Shown piece by piece: positions 1-5,067 of a stretch of 5,145 nt of DNA. Made by a program: the position numbers and the translations under genes. A model generated the notes under the pieces. That model saw only the letters and a list, made by a program, of their open reading frames with translations, ran no database searches and had not been told where the DNA came from. Source of the stretch: Paracoccaceae bacterium. GTDB taxonomy: Bacteria > Pseudomonadota > Alphaproteobacteria > Rhodobacterales > Rhodobacteraceae. The DNA lies in NCBI GenBank assembly GCA_003545125.1, contig DQCI01000198.1:13678-18822 (forward strand), given 5' to 3'. Numbering within the stretch: the stretch's first letter is position 1; each line of letters starts with the position of its first letter.

Positions 1-42
1 GAGGGCGGCAGTGAGAGCAGCGGTGAGGGAAAGGGCTTTCAT
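1..42 (-). CDS. Start of a probable exported protein (partial, runs off left edge)
   Basis: Only the first 14 codons are inside the window. They read MKALSLTAALTAAL: one lysine after the initiator Met, then an uninterrupted run of Ala, Leu, Thr and Ser, which is the n-region and h-region of a Sec signal peptide. The ATG (40-42) is preceded by CCAGGAG with a six-base spacer (TTTCTT), a very good ribosome binding site, so the start is well supported although the body is missing. The product is probably periplasmic or a lipoprotein; the cleavage site and mature domain lie outside the window. The gene follows the EamA exporter on the same strand after 116 bp, enough room for its own promoter. Its function cannot be stated. 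Confidence 0.7.
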   Translation of the reverse strand, partial: MKALSLTAALTAAL

Positions 43-158
43 AAGAAACTCCTGGTTGCTGTCGAGGGTCGGGAGAAGGATCGCAGGCGGCCGAGCTATA
101 CGGAATTGGCCAATTCTTGATCTTTGGTATGCGGTTTTGCATGGGAACCCGGCGAAGG
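43..158. other. Intergenic gap between EamA exporter and exported-protein gene
   Basis: This 116-bp gap is more AT-rich than its surroundings around 100-145. Read on the minus strand it holds, in order, a weak ATGC-N6-GCAT dyad (129-142) just after the exporter stop, a perfect 14-bp palindrome (103-116), a TATAGC hexamer (95-100) that could be a -10 element, and the ribosome binding site of the leftmost gene (49-55). I see no convincing -35 hexamer at 16-18 bp from TATAGC and no hairpin with a T-run that would mark a terminator. Confidence 0.6.
103..116. promoter_or_regulatory. Perfect 14-bp palindrome, candidate operator
   Basis: The bases GAATTGGCCAATTC form an exact 14-bp palindrome without a central spacer. 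On the minus strand it sits two bases upstream of a TATAGC hexamer (95-100) that resembles a -10 box, and about 60 bp upstream of the ATG at 42. A symmetric site in the -35/-10 spacer is where a dimeric repressor often binds, so an operator for the leftmost gene is reasonable. That role is inference: the palindrome is seen directly, but no known consensus is matched and the matching -35 box is not recognisable. Confidence 0.35.
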
Positions 159-1004
159 TCACCGGGCCACGACCTGACCCAGCCAGACCGAAGCCAGCAC
201 CACGCCTGCGCCGATGGTCTGGAGCGGGGAGAGGGATTGGCCGAGCCATATCCAGCCGAGAACGACGGCGGTGACCGGGCTCATGAGGCCCAGCATCGAA
301 ACCGCGGCGGGCTCTATCCGGGCAACACCGCGAAACCACAGCCAGTAGGTCAGCGCCGCGCCGATCAGGCCAAGCCAGGTGAGACCGGCAATGTGCCCCG
401 CCTCAAGCGGCGGCAGGGCCGGTTCGGCGAGGAGTGCTGCGGGCAGGAGCAGCAGGCCGCCAGCACTGAGTTGCCAGCCGGTGAAGGTGAGCGCGGACAC
501 CGGCGGCTGCCATTTACGGCTGAAGACCGTGCCCGCGGCCATCGACAACGCCCCGCCGAGCCCCGCCGCGATGCCGACCGGATCGAGCGCGGCGCTTGGG
601 CCGAGGACCAGCAGCGCCACGCCGAGCACCCCGGCGCCTGCGGCAAGCACGGCCACGGGGCGTACCCCGGTGCCAAGCGCTGCACGGGCGAGGCCGAGCA
701 CCATCAGCGGTTGCATCGCGCCGAGTGTCGCCGCCACGCCACCGGGCAGACGATAGGCGGCGACGAACAGGAGCGACCAGAACACCGCGAAGTTGAACCC
801 GCCGAGCAGAAAGATCCGGCCAAGCCAGCGCCGCGGCGGCAGGCTGCGGGTGAGTGCCACGAGCAGGAGACCCGCCGGCAGGGCACGCAGCACCGCGAGC
901 GTCAGCGGATAGCCATCCGGCAGCGCCTCGGTTGTGACGATGTAGGTGCTGCCCCAGATCGCGGGCGCCAGTGCCGTGAGCAGGAGATCGCGGCTACGGG
1001 TCAT
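159..1004 (-). CDS. EamA/DMT-superfamily transporter (ten-helix exporter)
   Basis: This 281-residue protein is an integral inner-membrane transporter of the drug/metabolite transporter superfamily, whose EamA members usually export amino acids, metabolites or toxic compounds by proton exchange. It shows the typical duplicated architecture: a first five-helix repeat at about residues 8-134 and a second at about 146-278, with few charged residues in between. The N-terminal APAIWGSTYIVTTEALP (13-29) and the RALPAGLLL stretch (40-48) are characteristic of EamA proteins. The length is normal for the family and nothing is truncated. The start ATG is preceded by GAAAGGA with a suitable spacer. The gene lies 15 nt behind a small DUF1127-like gene and is probably cotranscribed with it and wrbA. 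Substrate cannot be inferred; the link with a quinone reductase hints at a stress or detoxification role, but that is only context. Confidence 0.9.
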   Translation of the reverse strand: MTRSRDLLLTALAPAIWGSTYIVTTEALPDGYPLTLAVLRALPAGLLLVALTRSLPPRRWLGRIFLLGGFNFAVFWSLLFVAAYRLPGGVAATLGAMQPLMVLGLARAALGTGVRPVAVLAAGAGVLGVALLVLGPSAALDPVGIAAGLGGALSMAAGTVFSRKWQPPVSALTFTGWQLSAGGLLLLPAALLAEPALPPLEAGHIAGLTWLGLIGAALTYWLWFRGVARIEPAAVSMLGLMSPVTAVVLGWIWLGQSLSPLQTIGAGVVLASVWLGQVVAR

Positions 1005-1019
1005 GGCGGGTCCTTTCGG

Positions 1020-1160
1020 TCAATCGCGCGTTATCAGCGCAGCAAATTGGGGAATGCGCAGGCGTTCGGGCCAGGGCTCGACGCCGATGTCGCGCATCAT
1101 GTGTGGGCTGAGATCGCGCCCGAGGACGCGGATCATGCGACGGTGGCGGCGGGACTTCAC
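1020..1160 (-). CDS. Small basic DUF1127-like protein (46 aa), overlaps wrbA stop
   Basis: A 46-residue open frame begins at GTG (1158-1160) and ends at TGA (1020-1022). Its start overlaps the wrbA stop as GTGA, and GGAGG lies four bases upstream, the arrangement expected for translational coupling. The N-terminus is strongly basic (KSRRHRRMIR, residues 2-11). The segment LSPHMMRDIGVEP (17-29) closely resembles the DUF1127 core, usually written as L-x-D-x-x-L-x-D-I-G-hydrophobic. A tryptophan and a tail ending ITRD follow. DUF1127 proteins are short, arginine-rich and very common in alphaproteobacteria, and at least one from Rhodobacter has been linked to RNA binding and small-RNA maturation. 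The N-terminal half of the usual domain is short here, so I call it DUF1127-like rather than a certain member. Third codon positions are mostly G or C, consistent with real coding. Confidence 0.75.
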   Translation of the reverse strand: MKSRRHRRMIRVLGRDLSPHMMRDIGVEPWPERLRIPQFAALITRD

Positions 1161-1780
1161 GCAGCCTCCAAGAGCCCGGGCGCAGCCGCGAGCGCCGCGG
1201 CGATGCGGGCAACATGGGCGCCCTGGAAACGCGCGCCGGCAAGATCGGTCTCGGTCGGTTCGAGCGCGCCGTCGGCCCCGACGATGGTCCCTGCCCCGTA
1301 GGGCGAACCGCCGATGATGCCGTCACGCGAGGTCTGACCAGCGAACGTGTAGGGCACGCCCACCACCATCATGCCGAAATGCTGAAGCGGCACCTGGGTG
1401 GTGAGCAGCGTCGCCTCATGGCCCCCGTGCTGCGAGCCGGTCGAGGCGAACACGGCGCCGACCTTGCCGACGAGCGCGTTCTGGGCCCAGAGCCCGCCCG
1501 CCATGTCGAAGAACTGCTTCATCTGGGCGGCCATCATCCCGAACCGGGTCGGCGTGCCGAAAATGATCGCGTCATACGCGGCCATGTCGGCGGGGGCGGC
1601 GATGGGGGTATCGTCGGGGGTGTAGCCGGCGGACTTGCGCACCGCCTCCGGCACGGTCTCGGGCACGCGGCGAATGTCGACCTCTGCACCGGGCACGGAG
1701 CGCGCGCCCTCCGCCTCGGCCTCGGCCAGCGCGCGAACATGGCCGTAGGACGAATAGTAGAGAACGAGAATACGGGGCAT
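1157..1780 (-). CDS. wrbA: NAD(P)H:quinone oxidoreductase, WrbA type
   Basis: This cytoplasmic flavodoxin-fold enzyme uses FMN to reduce quinones with two electrons from NAD(P)H, which avoids semiquinone radicals and counts as oxidative-stress protection. At 207 residues it is slightly longer than E. coli WrbA and colinear with it. Visible signatures are the FMN phosphate loop YYSSYGHV (8-15), RVPETVPE (38-45), DAIIFGTPTRFGMMAAQMK (70-88), GGLWAQNALVGK (95-106), the TGSQHGGHE loop (114-122) in place of the usual TGTGGGQE, and GGSPYGAGTI (157-166) near the active site. The ATG is preceded by CCAAGGAGACATTCC, an excellent ribosome binding site. The gene starts 105 bp after the LysR stop and overlaps the following small gene by four bases. 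The LysR regulator is a candidate controller. The family assignment is very secure. Confidence 0.96.
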   Translation of the reverse strand: MPRILVLYYSSYGHVRALAEAEAEGARSVPGAEVDIRRVPETVPEAVRKSAGYTPDDTPIAAPADMAAYDAIIFGTPTRFGMMAAQMKQFFDMAGGLWAQNALVGKVGAVFASTGSQHGGHEATLLTTQVPLQHFGMMVVGVPYTFAGQTSRDGIIGGSPYGAGTIVGADGALEPTETDLAGARFQGAHVARIAAALAAAPGLLEAA

Positions 1781-1805
1781 GGAATGTCTCCTTGGCTGAT
1801 CTGTG

Positions 1806-1823
1806 TCTGCAAGCAGATTGCTT
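1806..1823. promoter_or_regulatory. Nested inverted repeats upstream of wrbA, candidate operator
   Basis: The stretch TCTGCAAGCAGATTGCTT contains three overlapping dyads: TCTGC-N2-GCAGA (1806-1817), GCAA-N5-TTGC (1809-1821) and AAGCA-N3-TGCTT (1811-1823). It ends about 25-43 bp upstream of the wrbA ATG, a position that fits a repressor site near the transcription start. LysR-type regulators usually bind T-N11-A dyads; I do not find an exact T-N11-A here. The symmetry is seen directly, the function is inferred. Confidence 0.35.
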
Positions 1824-1830
1824 CAGCGCT

Positions 1831-1849
1831 GCCCCGGGATCATCGGGGC
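1831..1849. repeat. GC-only stem-loop downstream of the LysR gene
   Basis: GCCCCG (1831-1836) and CGGGGC (1844-1849) form a perfect six-pair stem closing a seven-base loop, 36 nt after the LysR stop codon on the minus strand. It could act as a weak terminator or an mRNA 3' structure for the LysR transcript. The lack of a T-run after it on the minus strand argues against a classical intrinsic terminator. Confidence 0.4.
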
Positions 1850-1885
1850 CTTTCGCAAATCAGTCTTTACGCCGGTTGAAGAATG

Positions 1886-2773
1886 TCAGCCGCCGAGGGC
1901 AGCGCGCAGACGGTCGAGGAAGGCGGCCACCTTGGTGTCCATGCCGAACCGCGAGGCGGTGACGGCGGCGATCTCGCGCGCGGGCAGCGCCCACCCCGGC
2001 AGCACCCGCACCAGATCGCCCCGCGCCTCGGCCGGGCCGGAGATGAAATCGGGCAGCGTGCCGATGCCATACCCGGCGATCAGCAAATCGCGCAGCACCA
2101 GGCTGTTGCCCACTTTCAGCCGCGGATCGAGATGCAGGGTTTGGGCACCGTCCGGGCCCGAAAGCTCCCATTCGGCGAGGTGATCGCCGAGCAGAAATCC
2201 GACGATGCGGTGCCCCGCGATGTCGCCTGGCGTGGCCGGCGTGCCCGCCTGCGCGAGATAGCCCGGCGACGCGAAGATCCGCTGGCGCATGGTCGCGATC
2301 TTGCGCGCGACAAGCGTCGAATCCGGCATCATTTGCCGGATGCGGATCGACACGTCGAACCCGCCCTCGACCATATCGACCACCCGGTCGTCGAGCGAGA
2401 GCGTGATCCGCAGCTCAGGGTAGGTCTCGAGAAAACCGGGCAGGAGCGGCGCGATCACTTCCTGGCCAAAGGAGGTGGAGGCGTTGACCTTCAGCTCCCC
2501 GCGCACCGCACCAGCGTGGGCACGGATGCGGTCCTCGACGCCGCCGACCGCGCCCAGAATGTCGCGCGCCGCCTCGTAGTAGAGCCGCCCCGGATCGGTG
2601 AGCGACATCGACCTTGTGGTCCGGGAGAGCAGGGTCGCGCCGAGGCTTTCCTCAAGCAGCTTCACCTCGCGCGAGAGCAGCGCCGGTGACACACCGAGGT
2701 CTTCCGCCGCGCGCGCGAAGGAGCCGCGCTCGACGATGCGGCAAAAGGCGTTCATGACCGAGAGCTTGTCCAA
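1886..2773 (-). CDS. LysR-family transcriptional regulator (CrgA/DmlR-like)
   Basis: A 295-residue DNA-binding regulator of normal LysR length. The winged helix-turn-helix spans about residues 1-60: MDKLSVMNAFCRIVERGSFA, then RAAEDLGVSPALLSREVKLLEESLGATLLSRTTR with the recognition helix near 29-41. A linker helix runs to about 88. The effector domain (about 91-290) contains GELKVNAS (92-99), the ETYPELRITLSLDD strand (116-129) and GYGIGTLPDF (234-243). I chose TTG (2771-2773) because it restores the MDKL...F opening typical of this subgroup and has AGG just upstream; an ATG six codons later (2753-2755) lacks a good site. The frame stays open far upstream, but that extension overlaps the preceding membrane protein and is a shadow. 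The gene is co-directional with both neighbours rather than divergent, which is less usual for the family. Ligand unknown. Confidence 0.92.
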   Translation of the reverse strand: MDKLSVMNAFCRIVERGSFARAAEDLGVSPALLSREVKLLEESLGATLLSRTTRSMSLTDPGRLYYEAARDILGAVGGVEDRIRAHAGAVRGELKVNASTSFGQEVIAPLLPGFLETYPELRITLSLDDRVVDMVEGGFDVSIRIRQMMPDSTLVARKIATMRQRIFASPGYLAQAGTPATPGDIAGHRIVGFLLGDHLAEWELSGPDGAQTLHLDPRLKVGNSLVLRDLLIAGYGIGTLPDFISGPAEARGDLVRVLPGWALPAREIAAVTASRFGMDTKVAAFLDRLRAALGG

Positions 2774-2812
2774 GGGCCTGGCTGTCGTTGTTGCGATGCA
2801 CCGAGCATGCCA

Positions 2813-2850
2813 GATCGCGGGCCGAACCGGAACAGGAGCGGCCCGCGATC
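2813..2850. terminator. Perfect 12-bp hairpin after the SDR operon
   Basis: The arm GATCGCGGGCCG (2813-2824) is exactly complementary to CGGCCCGCGATC (2839-2850), with a 14-base loop. On the minus strand the stem begins three bases after the stop codon of the six-helix membrane protein, where an operon would end, and lies 39 bp before the LysR start. No U-tract follows (the next bases read TGGCATGC). It may therefore be a Rho-assisted terminator, a 3' end that protects the mRNA, or a partial attenuator limiting read-through into the LysR gene. The structure is certain from sequence; the role is inferred from position. Confidence 0.55.
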
Positions 2851-2853
2851 GTT

Positions 2854-3519
2854 TCAGGCGGCGGCGGCGCGCGCCCGGTACAGCACGATGCCCACCGCGA
2901 TGAACCAGGCGATGGCGCCGAGGCCGAACACCGCCCCCGCGCTGTCGCCCAGCGCCGGGATGATGGTGGCAAACCCGCCGGCACCGGTGACGAGGCCCAG
3001 AATAGCCGGAACCTTGCCTATCGAGCGCCCGCGCAGCCCCGCGATGCTCACCCCGAGTATCCAGACCCCGCCGGCGATCTCGTTGCCGCCGCCGAGCCCG
3101 AGCTCGACGGCATGGAGGATCTCCCAGAGTTGCGCAGCGGCGGTCGGATCGCTGGCGGCGAGATGGGCCGCGCGGTCCACCGCGACATTGGCAATCATCC
3201 CGGCACCAAGCACCAGCGTCGCCCAGATCAGCCCGAAAGCGCGGGTCACGGCGGCCCAGCCGGGTGTGGTCGGTTCCAGACGCGCGTGCAGCGCCACCAC
3301 GAGCACGGCAAGGGCGAGCGCGTTGACGACGTAGATCACAGTATTCCACGCGATCAAAATGCCCGGACGCGCCATGTTGAAGGCGACGACGGCATCCGCG
3401 TCGATCTCGCCCGAGCCATAGCCAAGCGGCGCGAGCAGGGTGACGAGCAGGGCGAAGCCGACGAGATATGTCGCGGCGCAGATGAAGGCAGCAAGGCCGC
3501 CGATTTTCTGGACGGGCAC
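2854..3519 (-). CDS. Six-helix integral membrane protein, DUF4386-like
   Basis: This 221-residue protein has about six hydrophobic segments (near residues 8-30, 54-78, 93-114, 140-160, 169-187 and 195-214), consistent with an inner-membrane protein without a separate signal peptide. The order of helices, the opening QKIGGLAAFICAATYLVGF and the long polar loop between helices 3 and 4 with LWEILHAVELGLGGG (131-145) resemble DUF4386 proteins. That family has no established function and I recognise it only by general pattern. The GTG start (3517-3519) has AGAGGA seven bases upstream. The gene begins 18 nt after the SDR stop and appears to be the last gene of that operon, followed directly by a strong hairpin. 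No catalytic motif is visible. Confidence 0.8.
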   Translation of the reverse strand: MPVQKIGGLAAFICAATYLVGFALLVTLLAPLGYGSGEIDADAVVAFNMARPGILIAWNTVIYVVNALALAVLVVALHARLEPTTPGWAAVTRAFGLIWATLVLGAGMIANVAVDRAAHLAASDPTAAAQLWEILHAVELGLGGGNEIAGGVWILGVSIAGLRGRSIGKVPAILGLVTGAGGFATIIPALGDSAGAVFGLGAIAWFIAVGIVLYRARAAAA

Positions 3520-3537
3520 GAGACGATCCTCTCGGGG

Positions 3538-4407
3538 TCAGAGTTCGGACTGGGGTTGGGCACCGGTCTGCGCCACCCCGGTGAAATGATCGGCGAGGTG
3601 TCGCGTGCCCTGCGGCGCCCCCACCATGTCCATCCCCATCGCGGTGAGAAAAAACCGGGCAGGGCCACCGATCCGCCGCGGCGTGACGACCGGCAGAAGC
3701 GTGAGGGCGATGCGCCGCAGGGCATCCGGCAGGTGTGTCACGCGGGGGTTGCGGCCAAGCGCGCGGAAAGCCAAAGCGGCAATCTCGTCGTGGGTGAAGG
3801 TATCGGGCCCGCCCACGTCGAACCAGTCCTGCCCGGCGTCGATGGCGTCTGCCGTGGCGGCCGCGAGGTCGGCGCCGTGGATCGGGTTGATCCGGCGCGT
3901 GCCCGGCGCGAACAGCCAGACCCGGCCCGCCCGCGCCATCGACAGAAAATCGCCCATGTCGGAGAAATAGCCCGAAGGGGCAAGGACCGTGCTGGTTAGC
4001 GGCGAGGCCCGGAGCCGGTCGACGAACGCCGATTTGGCGGCCACCAGCGGCACGTCCCGCATCTTGTCGGCGTTCAGCACGTGGACATAGGCGAACCGGG
4101 CGACACCGGCCCGCTCGGCCTCTTCCAGGAGGTTCACGTTGGCCTGGTAGTCGACATCCATATAGCCGAGCCCGTCCGCCTGCCGGGTGATCCCGAGCGC
4201 AGAGACGACCAGCCCGACGCCGGACATGATCCCGCAGAGGGTCTCGGGCTCGGTCGCGCGCGCCTCGACCAGGCTGTCGGCAGGCAGATCGCCCGCCCGC
4301 GCGCCATCGCGCACCAGCGCGACCACATACCAGCCGCGGCGTTCGTATTCGGCGCAGAGATGGCGGCCGAGATAGCCGGTGGCCCCGGCGATGAGAACGG
4401 TCTTCAT
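3538..4407 (-). CDS. Atypical SDR / NAD(P)-binding Rossmann protein
   Basis: A 289-residue cytoplasmic protein with an N-terminal Rossmann fold: TVLIAGATGYLGRH (3-16) carries the GxxGxxG dinucleotide loop (G8, G11, G14), and R33 in ALVRD would suit the NADP phosphate. YQANVNLLEEAERAGVARFAYVHV (87-110) is the central strand-helix of extended or atypical SDRs. Lys125 in AAKSAFVDRLRAS occupies the position of the SDR lysine, but residue 121 is Leu, so the YxxxK tyrosine is absent. This places it with atypical SDRs (NmrA or divinyl-reductase-like groups). PSGYFSDMGDF (144-154) and GTRRINPIHGADLAAA (169-184) complete the pattern. I prefer ATG 4405-4407, with AAAGGA six bases upstream, over the TTG five codons earlier. 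It lies between two membrane-protein genes, 18 nt from each. Substrate unknown; it may be a reductase or a redox sensor. Confidence 0.9.
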   Translation of the reverse strand: MKTVLIAGATGYLGRHLCAEYERRGWYVVALVRDGARAGDLPADSLVEARATEPETLCGIMSGVGLVVSALGITRQADGLGYMDVDYQANVNLLEEAERAGVARFAYVHVLNADKMRDVPLVAAKSAFVDRLRASPLTSTVLAPSGYFSDMGDFLSMARAGRVWLFAPGTRRINPIHGADLAAATADAIDAGQDWFDVGGPDTFTHDEIAALAFRALGRNPRVTHLPDALRRIALTLLPVVTPRRIGGPARFFLTAMGMDMVGAPQGTRHLADHFTGVAQTGAQPQSEL

Positions 4408-4425
4408 CACGTGTCCTTTCAAGGG

Positions 4426-4800
4426 TCAGGTCGCGAGCATGGCGACGAGGCCGAACGACATCAGCACGGTGACCGGACCCCAGAGCAGCCGTTCGGGACG
4501 CGACGGGGTCGCGAGGTTGGCGAGGGTGGTCATCAGGGTGAGCCCCAACACCGGCCAGATCGCCCAGCCGGGCAGCGCATTGCCGATCACCCCGGCGTAG
4601 TCGAGCACGACGAGCGCCATGCCGACGAGCATCCCCGCCTGGACCAGCGCGAGCCCGCGCCAGGGGCCGGGAAGGCGGCCCGGGAACCGGCCGCCGAGCG
4701 TGAAACGACCGAACGGCGCGCCCGCGACGAGCGCGAGCTGCATCATGGTCGGCAACGCGGCCAGGCCGGCATAGGCCAGGGCGAAAACGGTGTCAGACAT
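4426..4800 (-). CDS. Small four-helix membrane protein of unknown function
   Basis: A 124-residue, very hydrophobic protein with four likely transmembrane helices (about residues 4-26, 46-67, 76-96 and 105-123). The loops carry GRFTLGGRFPGRLPG (31-45) and, before the last helix, TPSRPERLLWGPVTVLMS (97-114). An R-x-E-R-x-x-W-x-P-V-type motif occurs in small hypothetical membrane proteins, but I do not know a named family for it. No signal peptide or catalytic residue stands out. The ATG is preceded by CCAAGGAGACATGCC, almost identical to the wrbA leader. The gene starts 27 nt after the DUF1127-like gene and ends 18 nt before the SDR gene, so it belongs to one operon with them. It could be a membrane partner of the SDR protein. 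Confidence 0.85.
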   Translation of the reverse strand: MSDTVFALAYAGLAALPTMMQLALVAGAPFGRFTLGGRFPGRLPGPWRGLALVQAGMLVGMALVVLDYAGVIGNALPGWAIWPVLGLTLMTTLANLATPSRPERLLWGPVTVLMSFGLVAMLAT

Positions 4801-4827
4801 GGCATGTCTCCTTGGATAGCGACGCGA

Positions 4828-5019
4828 TCAATCCCGGCGCCGGGCCGCGCCCATGGTCGGATCGAACAATTGGGGCTCCCCGGTGTCGAGCGTTTCAGGC
4901 AGCCCCACGTCACGCCGCAGGTTGGCCGGAACACCGTTGCGGGGCGCGCGTGTGGCGCCGGTCAACAACGCATGGAGCGCATCGAACCGATGCCGGCGAT
5001 GTTTCAGAAAAGAGGGCAT
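4828..5019 (-). CDS. Small basic DUF1127-like protein (63 aa)
   Basis: A 63-residue basic protein opening MPSFLKHRRHRFDALHALL, with NLRRDVGLPE at about residues 33-42, which matches the D-I/V-G core of DUF1127 proteins. The tail ends MGAARRRD. I chose the ATG at 5017-5019 because AAGGA lies eight bases upstream; an in-frame ATG three codons earlier (5026-5028) touches the same AAGG and would have no usable spacing. DUF1127 proteins are short regulators or RNA-binding adaptors in alphaproteobacteria, so a regulatory role is plausible but unproven. It is the first gene of the SDR and membrane-protein cluster, 27 nt before the next gene. The linker between its basic N-terminus and the core is atypical, so membership is likely rather than certain. 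Confidence 0.7.
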   Translation of the reverse strand: MPSFLKHRRHRFDALHALLTGATRAPRNGVPANLRRDVGLPETLDTGEPQLFDPTMGAARRRD

Positions 5020-5067
5020 TTCGATCATCCTTTTCTTTTGAGTGTAAAGGTTTCTGTTTCGAAGCGG
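5020..5067. other. Short AT-rich gap before the DUF1127-like gene
   Basis: This 48-bp gap is clearly more AT-rich than the rest of the window. On the minus strand it contains TACACT (5041-5046), which could be a -10 element, followed by the purine-rich AAAAGAAAAGGA leader. A CTGACC hexamer (5066-5071) could be a -35 box but lies 19 bp away, longer than ideal. A promoter for the downstream cluster is plausible and not proven. Confidence 0.3.

Larger units (their letters stand above)
1781..1885. other. Intergenic region between LysR gene and wrbA
   Basis: This 105-bp gap most likely contains the wrbA promoter. On the minus strand it holds a GC-only hairpin (1831-1849), then a nested dyad centred near 1815-1817, then the wrbA ribosome binding site (AAGGAG, 1788-1793). 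I could not identify a convincing pair of -35 and -10 hexamers, and the hairpin is not followed by a T-run. Whether wrbA has its own promoter or is also read through from the LysR gene therefore remains open. Confidence 0.55.

Noticed and set aside
129..142. ATGC-N6-GCAT dyad after the EamA stop as terminator
   Set aside because: The stem is only four pairs and no T-run follows on the minus strand.
117..1301. Long plus-strand open frame (394 codons)
   Set aside because: It is the antisense shadow of the EamA, DUF1127-like and wrbA genes, all with clear protein families. Its product is rich in Arg, Gly, Gln and Glu, typical of antisense GC-rich coding DNA.
2796..2808. ATGC-N5-GCAT dyad upstream of the LysR gene
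   Set aside because: Arms of only four bases are common by chance, and the spacing does not match a T-N11-A LysR site.
2774..3349. N-terminal extension of the LysR frame
   Set aside because: The extension overlaps the six-helix membrane gene, is arginine-rich and lacks any domain. The LysR homology starts at the TTG at 2771-2773.
2788..3999. Long plus-strand open frame (403 codons)
   Set aside because: It lies opposite the six-helix and SDR genes, whose proteins are recognisable. The product is low-complexity and charged, without any domain.
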